From SFFI01 sp964398655 (GTDB lineage: Bacteria > Bacillota > Clostridia > Saccharofermentanales > DTU023), in assembly GCA_964398655.1 (NCBI GenBank), contig CAYNNG010000007.1:3640-67639 (forward strand): a DNA stretch of 64,000 nt, written 5' to 3'. A program made the translations under genes and the position numbers. Below are positions 32,889 to 41,509 of this stretch, one piece after another. The stretch's first letter is position 1. Each line of letters begins with the position of its first letter. Below the pieces are notes generated by a model that made no database searches, had not been told where the DNA came from, and was given only the letters and a program-made list of their open reading frames with translations.

Positions 32889-33437
32889 TTAGAGGTGGAC
32901 CGCCCGGTCCCCTCCGATCAGCTTGGGCCGGTAAACCAAGGCGGTAACCCGCGCCTCACCCACAAACTTGGTCTGGGGGCGGAAAGGTTTCTGCACATGT
33001 TTGATGTGCATGCCGATTTCCGTGTCACCAATATCCATGCCGCAAGTGGCCTCAATATGTTCCACGCATACGGGGTCAGCAAAGAGTTCCCAGGCCGCAA
33101 CAGATGCGGAACCGCCGGCATGTATGGCCGGCTTAACATTAACTTCTGTTAGTTGGTGTTTTTCCAGGCTGGCACGCTCCACACTCAGGGCCCGGTTAAT
33201 ATGCTCGCAGCCTTGGACGGCTAGGTAGAGGCCTGCGGACTGGACTACCGGCAAAATGGCCTCGATAATGGACCGGCCAATTTCCTCACTGGAAGCTTGA
33301 CCGATTTGCCCGCCATGAACTTCGCTGGATGAGCAGCCCAGGACAAAGAAATCTCCTGGACGAGTGTGCTGGGCCGCATCAATGACTTCTTGAGCCGCTG
33401 CGGCTGCCTGATTTTTAATGCTTGCTAAATCGAACAT
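32889..33437 (-). CDS. UPF0340/TIGR01440-family protein (YwlG-like)
   Basis: 182 residues. Family segments seen are FFVLGCSSSEVHGGQIGQAS, VQGCEHINRAL, and the C-terminal DIGDTEIGMHIKHVQ. YwlG-like proteins are widespread in Bacillota and have no established function. It is a single minus-strand gene, with AGGAGG before its ATG, lying between the fucosidase gene (convergent) and mreB. Confidence 0.9.
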   Translation of the reverse strand: MFDLASIKNQAAAAAQEVIDAAQHTRPGDFFVLGCSSSEVHGGQIGQASSEEIGRSIIEAILPVVQSAGLYLAVQGCEHINRALSVERASLEKHQLTEVNVKPAIHAGGSASVAAWELFADPVCVEHIEATCGMDIGDTEIGMHIKHVQKPFRPQTKFVGEARVTALVYRPKLIGGDRAVHL

Positions 33438-33559
33438 ATCAACCTCCTAAGCTTTTAATTTGCCGAGGCAAGATTAGAAGGCTAAAAATTACCCGCCGTC
33501 TCAGGTCAAAACCAGAGGTAAGCCTCCCAACGGCCTGCTAAGGCTTAGTCTGTAATGTC

Positions 33560-34567
33560 CTAGCCTTCCAGGGCGTTAAACTCGTCCATGATGTTAAGGG
33601 CCAGGCCCGTGCCGATGGCTACGCAGGACACGGGGTCTTCCGCCAGGTTGACATCAATGCCTACCTTGGCAGCCAGCATGCGGTCGAGACCGTAGAGCTG
33701 GGCACCACCTCCGGTGAGGACAATCCCGCGTTGAGAAATGTCCGCCATGAGTTCGGGCGGGGTGCGTTCCAAGACCGAGTGGACAGCTTCAAAGATTTGA
33801 CTAACTGGTTCTTCCAGGGCTTCCAGCATTTCCGTGGAGGTAATGGTCAGGGTGGCCGGCATGCCGGTAATCAAGTTTCTACCCCTCACCTCCATGGAGA
33901 GCTCTTCTTCCCTGGGATAGGCGCAGCCAATATTGATTTTGAGGTCTTCCGCTGTGGGTTCTCCAATTAAGACATTGTGCTTTCTGCGGATGAATTTGAT
34001 GATGGCTTCATCAAACTTGTCTCCGCCCACCCGGATGGAAGAGTCCACGACGGACTCGCACAGGGAGATCACCGCAATGTCGGTGGTCCCGCCGCCAATA
34101 TCTGCAATAATGGAGCCCGAGGCCTGGGTAATATCAATGCCTGCTCCGATAGCCGCGGCTATGGGTTCGCGGATAAGGTAAACCACCTTGGCACCCGCAT
34201 GTTTACAGGCGTCTTCTACGGCCTTTTGCTCCACGGAAGTAATGACGGAAGGCACGCACACCACAATTGTGGGCTTGAAATAGCGGGCCAGAAAACCGGT
34301 ATGGACCCGGCTGATGAAGGCCTTGAGCATGATTTCCGTTACTTTAAAGTCTGAAATAACCCCATCTTTGAGGGGGCGGATAGCTTGAACTTGGTCTGGG
34401 GTGCGGCCCATCATGAGGGCGGCACTTTCTCCTACAGCTAAAACCTTGCCGGTTCGGGCATGCACTGCCACCACCGAAGGCTCATTTAATACCACGCCTT
34501 TACCGTGGACGTAAATCAGGACTGAGGCTGTCCCCAGATCAATCCCGATATTCATTCCTAAACCCAT
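33560..34567 (-). CDS. mreB: MreB/Mbl-type rod-shape actin homologue
   Basis: 335 residues with the actin-fold phosphate loops: NIGIDLGTASVLIYV at the N-terminus, DIGGGTTDIAVISL in the middle and GIVLTGGGAQLYGLD near the C-terminus. It polymerises along the membrane and guides cell-wall synthesis in rods. The start at 34567 has AAGGGGAA upstream; a longer frame from 34657 lacks support. No mreC or mreD is adjacent, which fits a stand-alone Mbl or MreBH-like paralogue rather than the mreBCD operon copy. Confidence 0.93.
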   Translation of the reverse strand: MGLGMNIGIDLGTASVLIYVHGKGVVLNEPSVVAVHARTGKVLAVGESAALMMGRTPDQVQAIRPLKDGVISDFKVTEIMLKAFISRVHTGFLARYFKPTIVVCVPSVITSVEQKAVEDACKHAGAKVVYLIREPIAAAIGAGIDITQASGSIIADIGGGTTDIAVISLCESVVDSSIRVGGDKFDEAIIKFIRRKHNVLIGEPTAEDLKINIGCAYPREEELSMEVRGRNLITGMPATLTITSTEMLEALEEPVSQIFEAVHSVLERTPPELMADISQRGIVLTGGGAQLYGLDRMLAAKVGIDVNLAEDPVSCVAIGTGLALNIMDEFNALEG

Positions 34568-34629
34568 TGGATTCCCCTTATTAATATAGAAAACAGAGCA
34601 AGAGCCAAGCGGCTCTTGTGACTGTATGA

Positions 34630-34658
34630 TTGGTAAGTTAGCCCTACAATGATACAAT
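34630..34658 (+). promoter_or_regulatory. Sigma-A-type promoter for traX-like gene and leuS
   Basis: TTGGTA at 34630-34635, 17-nt spacer, TACAAT at 34653-34658, about 100 nt upstream of the TraX-family start. The downstream 33-nt gap to leuS suggests co-transcription. Confidence 0.5.
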
Positions 34659-34760
34659 GTAGACTAGAGGAAAACAAGAGTCGTCATGCTGTTGTTACAG
34701 CATTGCTAAGGCTCTGAAATAAGCCTCTTAAACGATAATTTCCAGTCTGGGAGACCCTTA

Positions 34761-35603
34761 ATGCTCAAGATTCTTGCTGTCATCTTTATGACCTTAGATC
34801 ACATTGGCGCCTATTTTATGGATTACCTCTCCCCTGATCTCTACCTGGTTTTACGCATGGTGGGCCGTCTGGCCTTCCCCATTTTTGCCTACAATGTAGC
34901 CCTGGGCTACCGTCGGACGCGGAACTTTTTCCGCTACGGTCTCCGCCTTTTTGGCTGGGGCATGGTGGCCGAGGTCATCATGCGCTGGGCCCGCATGCAG
35001 ATGAACCGCCAAAGCGACCCCAACGTGCTGTTCACCCTAGCCTTGGGTGTTGTCTTCATCACCGCCTACGAGCTTTTTACCAAGGGTAACTACGACCGGC
35101 TGGTTCGACTGGAGCCCATCCAGGACACCCCAGGGGAGCTCAAGCTACCCCATCAGTACCGTTTTAATTTAGGCTTTGAGATGCAGCCCCACCTAGCAAT
35201 GATCTTAGGCCTCCTCTTTATGAGTCTTTCCCTCTGGGCTGGCTGGCATTTTGAGACAGATTATGGTGAGTATGGAATTATCATGATTTTTCTTTTCCAC
35301 CAGGCCTTGAAAAAGCCCCAGGAAGAACAATTTAAAACCGCCCTCCTTTACCAGTCCTTCTTCCATCTCATGCTGCTCTCTCTAGCTTATTACCTGCACT
35401 ATTTCAGGCTGCTGCCGGAGGGCTTCTTTTACATCAACGCGCTCCAGGGCTTGTCCGTATTGGCAGTATTTATCATTTTTAAGCTACCCGAACATTTCTC
35501 CGAACCTGATCGAAGACCAGGTCCTGTACAAAAATATTTCTTCTATCTCTACTATCCTCTGCACCTGGTCGTTATAGCCTTGATCTATAAATATTTGTTA
35601 TAA
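34761..35603 (+). CDS. TraX-family membrane protein
   Basis: 280 residues with multiple membrane helices and the TraX N-terminal pattern: LKILAVIFMTLDHIGAYF, LVLRMVGRLAFPIFAYNVAL. TraX acetylates F-pilin in E. coli; chromosomal homologues in Bacillota are acyltransferase-like proteins of unknown target. The C-terminal YYPLHLVVIALIYKYLL also matches. It begins with GGGAGA upstream and ends 33 nt before leuS. No conjugation genes are nearby, so a pilus role is not implied. Confidence 0.87.
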   Translation: MLKILAVIFMTLDHIGAYFMDYLSPDLYLVLRMVGRLAFPIFAYNVALGYRRTRNFFRYGLRLFGWGMVAEVIMRWARMQMNRQSDPNVLFTLALGVVFITAYELFTKGNYDRLVRLEPIQDTPGELKLPHQYRFNLGFEMQPHLAMILGLLFMSLSLWAGWHFETDYGEYGIIMIFLFHQALKKPQEEQFKTALLYQSFFHLMLLSLAYYLHYFRLLPEGFFYINALQGLSVLAVFIIFKLPEHFSEPDRRPGPVQKYFFYLYYPLHLVVIALIYKYLL

Positions 35604-35636
35604 TAATGAACGTTTTCGCGTATTGGGAGGTATCTT

Positions 35637-38132
35637 ATGTCGTATTCCATTGCTGTAGACCGTAAGTGGCAAGAACGCTGGGATCAAGAAAAACTGGCCA
35701 GCTTTAATCCCCAGAATCTGGATAAGAAGCTCTATGTATTAGAGATGTTCTCCTATCCTTCGGGCGCCAAACTGCATATTGGTCACTGGTACAACTACAG
35801 CCTGGCCGACTCCTTCGCACGTTTTAAAAAAATGCAAGGTTATGAAGTCTTCCAGCCCATGGGCTTTGACGCTTTTGGCCTGCCGGCAGAAAACTACGCA
35901 ATTAAGACCGGTATTCACCCCAAAGATTCCACGGAAGAAAATATCGCCACCATGAAAACCCAGCTGCGGGAGATGGGCGGCATGTTTAACTGGGACCACA
36001 CTCTGGCTACCTGCGACCCCGAATATTACCGCTGGAACCAGTGGCTTTTCCTCCAACTCTACAAGAAGGGCCTAGCCTATCGTAAGAAGGCTCCGGTTAA
36101 TTGGTGCCCCTCCTGCAATACCGTCTTGGCTAACGAACAAGTCATGGCGGACGGGACCTGTGAGCGCTGCGGCAGCCAGGTGGAGAAAAAACACCTTACC
36201 CAATGGTTCTTCAAGATCACCGCCTATGCTCAAGAACTATTAGACTGCCTGCCCGATCTCAACTGGCCAGAGCCTACCAAGAAGATCCAAGAAAACTGGA
36301 TTGGCCGATCCGAGGGTTCTTTGATTACCTTCAAAGCCGAAAAAGACGGCGCCATCCTCAAGAGTGAAGATGGGGAAGACCTGCCCGTACAAGTCTTTAC
36401 CACCCGGGCAGATACCCTCTTAGGAGTGACCTATATCGTGGTTGCCCCTGACTCTGACCTCTGCGATCTCTTAACCACGGAGGAGCAGAAGGCCACGGTT
36501 CAGGCCTACCAAGAGGCAGCCCGCCGTAAGTCAGATATCGACCGTCTGTCCACGGCCGAGGAAAAGACAGGGGTTTTTTCCGGCTCCTATGCCGTCCACC
36601 CTCTCACCGGCGAGCGCGTACCCATCTGGGTAGGCGACTACGTTATTGCCTCCTATGGTTCCGGCGTAGTCATGGCTGTGCCCGCCCACGACGAGCGAGA
36701 CTTTGCCTTTGCCCACAAGCATAACCTGCCCATTAAGCGGGTCATCAAGGCTACTGATGGCAGCAAGCCCGACCTACCCTTCGTGGACGATGGTATTTTG
36801 ATGAATTCTGGCGCCTATGACGGCCTAGATTCCGCCAGCGCCCGGGAGAAGATTACTAGCGATCTGGCTAGCCAGGGCCGCGCCGAGAAAAAAGTCAACT
36901 ACCGCCTTCGTGATTGGCTGGTTTCGCGTCAGCGCTACTGGGGTACCCCTATTCCTATTGTCTACTGTGACAAATGCGGCATGGTCCCCGTACCGGAAGA
37001 AGACTTGCCCGTAGAACTACCCTACAATGTGAAATTCACCCCGCATGGGGATTCCCCCTTAAAAAGCTCTGAAGAATTTATGCACACCACCTGCCCCTGC
37101 TGCGGCGGGCCCGCTCTCAGAGACCCCGACACCCTTGACACCTTCGTGGACTCTACCTGGTATATGTTCCGTTATGTAGACAACCACAACCAAGAGGCTG
37201 CCTTCGCTCCAGCCAAAGTTAACGCCCTGTGCCCCGTAGATGTCTACGTGGGTGGTAAGGAGCATGCTGCTATGCATCTGCTCTATTCCCGCTTTATCAC
37301 CAAGGCTTTAAGGGATATGGGCTATCTGAACTTTGACGAGCCTTTTACCCGCCTGATCCACCAGGGGGTTATCCTGGGGCCTGATGGCCAGAAGATGTCC
37401 AAGTCTAAGGGCAACACCATTTCTCCAGATGAATATGTGTCCGAGGGCGGGTCTGACCTGCTCCGTCTCTACCTAGCCTTTGGCTTTGCTTTTACTGAGG
37501 GCGGCCCTTGGTCTGACAACGGCATTAAGGCTATCAGCCGTTTTATTAGACGGGTGGAAACCTTAGTTGAAGAGCTGGTGACCCAGCAGGATCCCAACCA
37601 GCTAACCTTCTCTTTGGAAATGCCCCAGCCTCAGAATGCATCAGACAAAAAGCTGCTCCATACCCTGCACTACACAATTGACCAGGTAACCCAAGACGCG
37701 GACCGCTTCCAGTTCAACACCTCTCTGGCCCGAATCATGGAGCTGGTCAACGAGCTATACAGCTATAAGGTTAGCCCTGAGGCCCATCTAGATATGCTGA
37801 CCTATGTCACCAATACCTTAATTTTGATCTTGGCCCCCTTTGCTCCCCACCTGGCAGAAGAGTTAGGCGAGGATCTGGGCAGCCAGGTCTCCCTCTTCCG
37901 CCAGCCCTGGCCTAAAGCCGACCCTGCCTATGTCAATACTGATGAAGTGGAGATCGCCATCCAGGTCAATGGCAAGATCTTCGACAGAGTGCAGGTGCCC
38001 TCCCAGGCTTCTAGAGAAGAGATTCAGAGCCTGATTGAAGCCCTGCCTGCCTATGCCGAGTGGCTGGATGGCCGCAAGGTAGTTAAGTTCATTGTCGTGC
38101 CTGGCCGTTTAGTCAACCTGGTGGTCAAATAG
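35637..38132 (+). CDS. leuS: Leucyl-tRNA synthetase
   Basis: 831 residues, class Ia. The HIGH motif is KLHIGHW at residues 46-51 and KMSKS is at about 585 (GQKMSKSKGNTISP). The zinc-ribbon cysteines CPSCNTV and CERCGS, the editing-domain VFTTRADTLLGVTY, and WLVSRQRYWGTPIPIVYC are all present. It charges tRNA-Leu and edits mischarged products. A GGGAGGT ribosome site precedes the ATG. No T-box leader fits in the 33-nt gap upstream, so expression probably comes from the TraX-gene promoter. Confidence 0.98.
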   Translation: MSYSIAVDRKWQERWDQEKLASFNPQNLDKKLYVLEMFSYPSGAKLHIGHWYNYSLADSFARFKKMQGYEVFQPMGFDAFGLPAENYAIKTGIHPKDSTEENIATMKTQLREMGGMFNWDHTLATCDPEYYRWNQWLFLQLYKKGLAYRKKAPVNWCPSCNTVLANEQVMADGTCERCGSQVEKKHLTQWFFKITAYAQELLDCLPDLNWPEPTKKIQENWIGRSEGSLITFKAEKDGAILKSEDGEDLPVQVFTTRADTLLGVTYIVVAPDSDLCDLLTTEEQKATVQAYQEAARRKSDIDRLSTAEEKTGVFSGSYAVHPLTGERVPIWVGDYVIASYGSGVVMAVPAHDERDFAFAHKHNLPIKRVIKATDGSKPDLPFVDDGILMNSGAYDGLDSASAREKITSDLASQGRAEKKVNYRLRDWLVSRQRYWGTPIPIVYCDKCGMVPVPEEDLPVELPYNVKFTPHGDSPLKSSEEFMHTTCPCCGGPALRDPDTLDTFVDSTWYMFRYVDNHNQEAAFAPAKVNALCPVDVYVGGKEHAAMHLLYSRFITKALRDMGYLNFDEPFTRLIHQGVILGPDGQKMSKSKGNTISPDEYVSEGGSDLLRLYLAFGFAFTEGGPWSDNGIKAISRFIRRVETLVEELVTQQDPNQLTFSLEMPQPQNASDKKLLHTLHYTIDQVTQDADRFQFNTSLARIMELVNELYSYKVSPEAHLDMLTYVTNTLILILAPFAPHLAEELGEDLGSQVSLFRQPWPKADPAYVNTDEVEIAIQVNGKIFDRVQVPSQASREEIQSLIEALPAYAEWLDGRKVVKFIVVPGRLVNLVVK

Positions 38133-38223
38133 GCGCTAGTCTTGTCTGGCCCTTGCCTGGTAATCAGACCACGTTAGGGTTCTACCCAGCATAAAAATAT
38201 GCTAAATAATCAAGCATTACGCT

Positions 38224-38253
38224 GGCCGGTGGCTTTTTGTCACCGGCCTTTTT
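38224..38253 (+). terminator. Intrinsic terminator after leuS
   Basis: GGCCGGTG, loop, CACCGGCC, then TTTTT. It separates leuS from the glycerol operon. Confidence 0.92.
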
Positions 38254-38315
38254 GCTTCTGCCAACCCAGAGTTTTCCCCACACTTTGTCATTTTTGGTAA
38301 ATGAGCTAAAAGTTC

Positions 38316-38344
38316 TTGAATATTTATCCATATCTTGCTATATT
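38316..38344 (+). promoter_or_regulatory. Sigma-A-type promoter of the glpK operon
   Basis: TTGAAT at 38316-38321, exactly 17 nt, TATATT at 38339-38344. It leaves a leader of about 170 nt before glpK. The rest of the 389-nt leuS-glpK interval holds the leuS terminator and the leader hairpin described separately. Confidence 0.75.
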
Positions 38345-38419
38345 CTACACATGCCAAGAAAGTTCATGAGTTTTTGAGTGGTGAATTTTCTGTAAGAGGT
38401 ATAGCAAATCTTCATCTAT

Positions 38420-38466
38420 CATGATCTTGATGCGTGTTTTGCACGCGCAGATCGTGCAGGTTTTTC
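38420..38466 (+). promoter_or_regulatory. Terminator-like leader hairpin upstream of glpK
   Basis: CATGATCT pairs with AGATCGTG (one G-U), with an inner GCGTG/CACGC stem, followed by GCAGG and five T. In Bacillus subtilis GlpP antiterminates at a leader terminator before glpFK; a similar attenuator here would fit the position. No GlpP gene is in the window, so the mechanism is inferred. Confidence 0.5.
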
Positions 38467-38521
38467 TGTCCTGTTTACGACACCCAATCACAAAAAAACC
38501 AATTAATTAGAGGAGCAATTT

Positions 38522-40021
38522 ATGCCGAAATATGTAATGGCCATGGATGCCGGCACCACAAGTAACCGTTGTATTTTGTTTAACGAAAAGGGCGAACCCT
38601 GCTCGGTCGCTCAAAAGGAATTTACCCAATACTTCCCCAAACCAGGCTGGGTCGAACACGACGCCAATGAAATTTGGTCCACTCAATTAGGTGTTGCCGT
38701 TGAAGCCATGAGCAAGATCAACGCTAAAGCAGAAGACATCGCCGCCATCGGTATTACCAATCAACGTGAAACCACCATTCTGTGGGATAAAGAAACCGGC
38801 GAGCCTGTCTACCACGCTATTGTTTGGCAGTGCCGCAGAACTTCCGAATACGCTGACCAGCTGAAGGCTGAAGGCTACACCGAGTCTTTCCGTAAAAAAA
38901 CCGGCCTCGTAATTGACGCCTACTTCAGCGGAACCAAGATCAAATGGATCTTAGACAATGTTCCTGGCATCAGAGAACGTGCTGAAAAAGGAGAAATCCT
39001 CTTTGGCAACGTCGAAACCTGGCTGATCTGGAAATTGACCAAAGGCAAAGTACACGTAACTGATTATTCCAACGCTTCCCGTACGATGCTCTTCAATATC
39101 AACGATCTCTGCTGGGACGAAGAAATGCTGAGCATTCTCGGTATTCCTAAGCAAATTCTGCCTACACCCATGCCCTCCAGCTATATTTATGGTGAGTCAG
39201 ATTCTAGCTTCTTTGGCAGCCCCATTAAGATCGGCGGCGCCGCTGGTGACCAACAAGCCGCACTCTTTGGGCAGGCCTGCTTCAACGCCGGTGAGGCAAA
39301 GAATACCTACGGTACAGGCTGCTTCATGCTGATGAACACCGGTGAAAAACCTGTATACAGCGAAAACGGCCTGGTAACCACCATTGCTTGGGGTCTGGAT
39401 GGCAAAGTCAACTACGCTCTTGAAGGTTCCATCTTTGTTGCCGGCGCCGCTATCCAGTGGCTACGTGACGAAATGCGTTTTATCGACACCGCACCCGACT
39501 CTGAATACATTGCCAAACAAATGCCCGATACCAACGGCTGCTACGTGGTACCTGCTTTCACCGGTTTAGGCGCACCCTACTGGGATCAATACGCCCGCGG
39601 CACCATCGTAGGCATTACCCGCGGCGTAAACAAAAAGCACATAATTAGAGCCACTCTGGAATCCCTCTGCTATCTGACCAACGACGTACTCCAGGCCATG
39701 CAGGATGACTCCAAGATCAAGCTGTCCGCCCTCAAGGTAGACGGTGGCGCGTCCATGAACAACTTCCTCATGCAGTACCAGGCTGACATAATCGGCGTAC
39801 CGGTTCACCGTCCGGCTTGCATTGAGACCACTGCTATGGGCGCCGCTTATCTGGCAGGCCTGGCTGTAGGCTTCTGGAAGAGCACTGATGAAGTTCGCGA
39901 GAACTGGGAGATCTCCCGCATCTTTGAGCCTCAAATGACCGAAAAGGTACGTGCAGAGAAACTCAAAGGCTGGAAGAAAGCTGTTAAGTGCTCCTTTGGC
40001 TGGGCCAAAGAAGACGAGTAG
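38522..40021 (+). CDS. glpK: Glycerol kinase
   Basis: 499 residues of the FGGY carbohydrate kinase family: MAMDAGTTSNRCILFNEKG, GITNQRETTILWDKETG, IVWQCRRT, and the C-terminal KVDGGASMNNFLMQYQAD. It phosphorylates glycerol to glycerol 3-phosphate with ATP. The ATG follows AGGAG. It is the first gene of an operon with oxidoreductases that oxidise glycerol 3-phosphate. No glycerol facilitator gene lies next to it. The conserved histidine site that the PTS phosphorylates in many Bacillota GlpK was not verified. Confidence 0.97.
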   Translation: MPKYVMAMDAGTTSNRCILFNEKGEPCSVAQKEFTQYFPKPGWVEHDANEIWSTQLGVAVEAMSKINAKAEDIAAIGITNQRETTILWDKETGEPVYHAIVWQCRRTSEYADQLKAEGYTESFRKKTGLVIDAYFSGTKIKWILDNVPGIRERAEKGEILFGNVETWLIWKLTKGKVHVTDYSNASRTMLFNINDLCWDEEMLSILGIPKQILPTPMPSSYIYGESDSSFFGSPIKIGGAAGDQQAALFGQACFNAGEAKNTYGTGCFMLMNTGEKPVYSENGLVTTIAWGLDGKVNYALEGSIFVAGAAIQWLRDEMRFIDTAPDSEYIAKQMPDTNGCYVVPAFTGLGAPYWDQYARGTIVGITRGVNKKHIIRATLESLCYLTNDVLQAMQDDSKIKLSALKVDGGASMNNFLMQYQADIIGVPVHRPACIETTAMGAAYLAGLAVGFWKSTDEVRENWEISRIFEPQMTEKVRAEKLKGWKKAVKCSFGWAKEDE

Positions 40022-40060
40022 CCTTCTCTTAAGCCGACAAATTATACAAGGAGAAAGTCT

Positions 40061-41509
40061 ATGTATGATGTCGCGATTATTGGTGCGGGCGTTGTAGGCT
40101 GCTGCTTAGCTTATGAATGTTCCCGCTACCAACTCAAAGTTCTGCTTCTGGAAAAAGAAAATGATGTTTCATTAGGTGCTTCCCGCGCGAACACAGCCAT
40201 TGTCCATGGTGGATATGACCCTGATCCCGATACTTTAATGGGTAAATTTAACGTATCAGGCGCATATTTAACCATGGAGCAGGTAGAAACCCTAGATGTT
40301 GAGTTTATAAAAACCGGTTCTTTAATCGTCGGCTTTGACGAAAAAGACGCCGAGGTTATTCGAGGAAAATATGAAAAGGGTCTGGTTAACAGGGTAAAGG
40401 GCATGCAGATCCTAAGCGGGGACGAAGCCCGCGAACGCGAGCCCAACCTCTCCCCCGATATTACGATCGCCCTCTGGGTTCCTGATTCTGGCGTAATTAA
40501 CCCTTGGGAATTCACCATCGCCCACGCCGAGGTAGCCGTCCGTGAGGGTGTCGATCTAAAACTCAATCACGAGGTTACCGGGATCGACTGGCAGGATGGC
40601 CATTATCTCATTCACACGCCCCAAGACAATTTTGAAGCTAAATATGTCGTCAACTGCGCTGGTACCCATGCAGACCAAATCCACAGCATGGTGGCCGAGC
40701 CCGCCTATAAGATTGAGCCTACCCGCGGACAGTATTATGTCCTTGACCGCGCAGTTGGTGACATTGTTAAAACTGTAATCTTCCCCTGCCCCAATGAGCT
40801 CACTAAGGGTATCCTGGTCTCCCCTACTGTTCACGGTAATATCCTGGTGGGTCCAGACGCAGAACTCATTGATGATAAAGAAAACACTAATACCACAGCT
40901 GCTGGTCTCAGCCATGTAGCCAAGGACGCTACCCGCTGCGTACCTGGGCTTAACCTACGCACCAACATCCGCAACTACGCCGGTGTACGCGCCAACAGTG
41001 ATTACGGCGACTTTTTTCTCAAAATTGTCGCCCCCCATTTCCTCGACATCGCCGCCATTAAATCTCCTGGCCTCACCTGCGCGCCCGTACTGGCCCAAGA
41101 AGGTGTCAAACTCCTCCAGGGCGAAGGTCTGATCTGTGAACCTAAGGACGAATGGGACGGCACCCGCAAGGTCGTGCGTTTCAAGGAAATCCCTGAAGAA
41201 GAGCGTGCGGCCTTTATTGCTGAGCACCCTGATTACGGCCGGGTAATCTGCCGCTGCGAAACTATTACGGAAGGCGAAATTGTCGCCGCCCTCAAACGGG
41301 GTCTGCCCGTGGTTTCCATTGATGGTGTGAAACGGCGTACAGGTACTGGGATGGGACGCTGCCAAGGAGGCTTCTGCGGACCTCGTATCGCAGAGATCCT
41401 CTGTCGCGAGACAGGTATCAGTCCCGAAGAAATCACGCAGGACAAGGCAGGATCTTATATCTTATGTGGACCAACCAAGAGCACAGTCAAGGAGGAGGAA
41501 AGGGCATGA
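40061..41509 (+). CDS. GlpA-type FAD-dependent glycerol-3-phosphate dehydrogenase with BFD-like iron-sulfur domain
   Basis: 482 residues. The N-terminal FAD-binding Rossmann motif is VAIIGAGVVGCCLAYE, followed by the DAO-family SRANTAIVHGGYD. The C-terminus has a bacterioferritin-associated-ferredoxin-like 2Fe-2S domain with CRCETITEGEI and GRCQGGFC cysteines. Such proteins oxidise glycerol 3-phosphate to dihydroxyacetone phosphate together with a second FAD subunit. AAGGAG precedes the ATG, 39 nt after glpK. Its stop overlaps the start of the next gene (ATGA). Alternative family members handle other 2-hydroxyacids, but the operon context supports glycerol 3-phosphate. Confidence 0.92.
   Translation: MYDVAIIGAGVVGCCLAYECSRYQLKVLLLEKENDVSLGASRANTAIVHGGYDPDPDTLMGKFNVSGAYLTMEQVETLDVEFIKTGSLIVGFDEKDAEVIRGKYEKGLVNRVKGMQILSGDEAREREPNLSPDITIALWVPDSGVINPWEFTIAHAEVAVREGVDLKLNHEVTGIDWQDGHYLIHTPQDNFEAKYVVNCAGTHADQIHSMVAEPAYKIEPTRGQYYVLDRAVGDIVKTVIFPCPNELTKGILVSPTVHGNILVGPDAELIDDKENTNTTAAGLSHVAKDATRCVPGLNLRTNIRNYAGVRANSDYGDFFLKIVAPHFLDIAAIKSPGLTCAPVLAQEGVKLLQGEGLICEPKDEWDGTRKVVRFKEIPEEERAAFIAEHPDYGRVICRCETITEGEIVAALKRGLPVVSIDGVKRRTGTGMGRCQGGFCGPRIAEILCRETGISPEEITQDKAGSYILCGPTKSTVKEEERA

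Noticed and set aside
34761..35603. Evidence of a conjugative element from the TraX-family gene
   Set aside because: TraX homologues are common chromosomal genes in Bacillota and no other conjugation gene is nearby.
38345..38521. Known metabolite riboswitch in the glpK leader
   Set aside because: No conserved riboswitch core was recognised; only a single terminator-like hairpin is visible.
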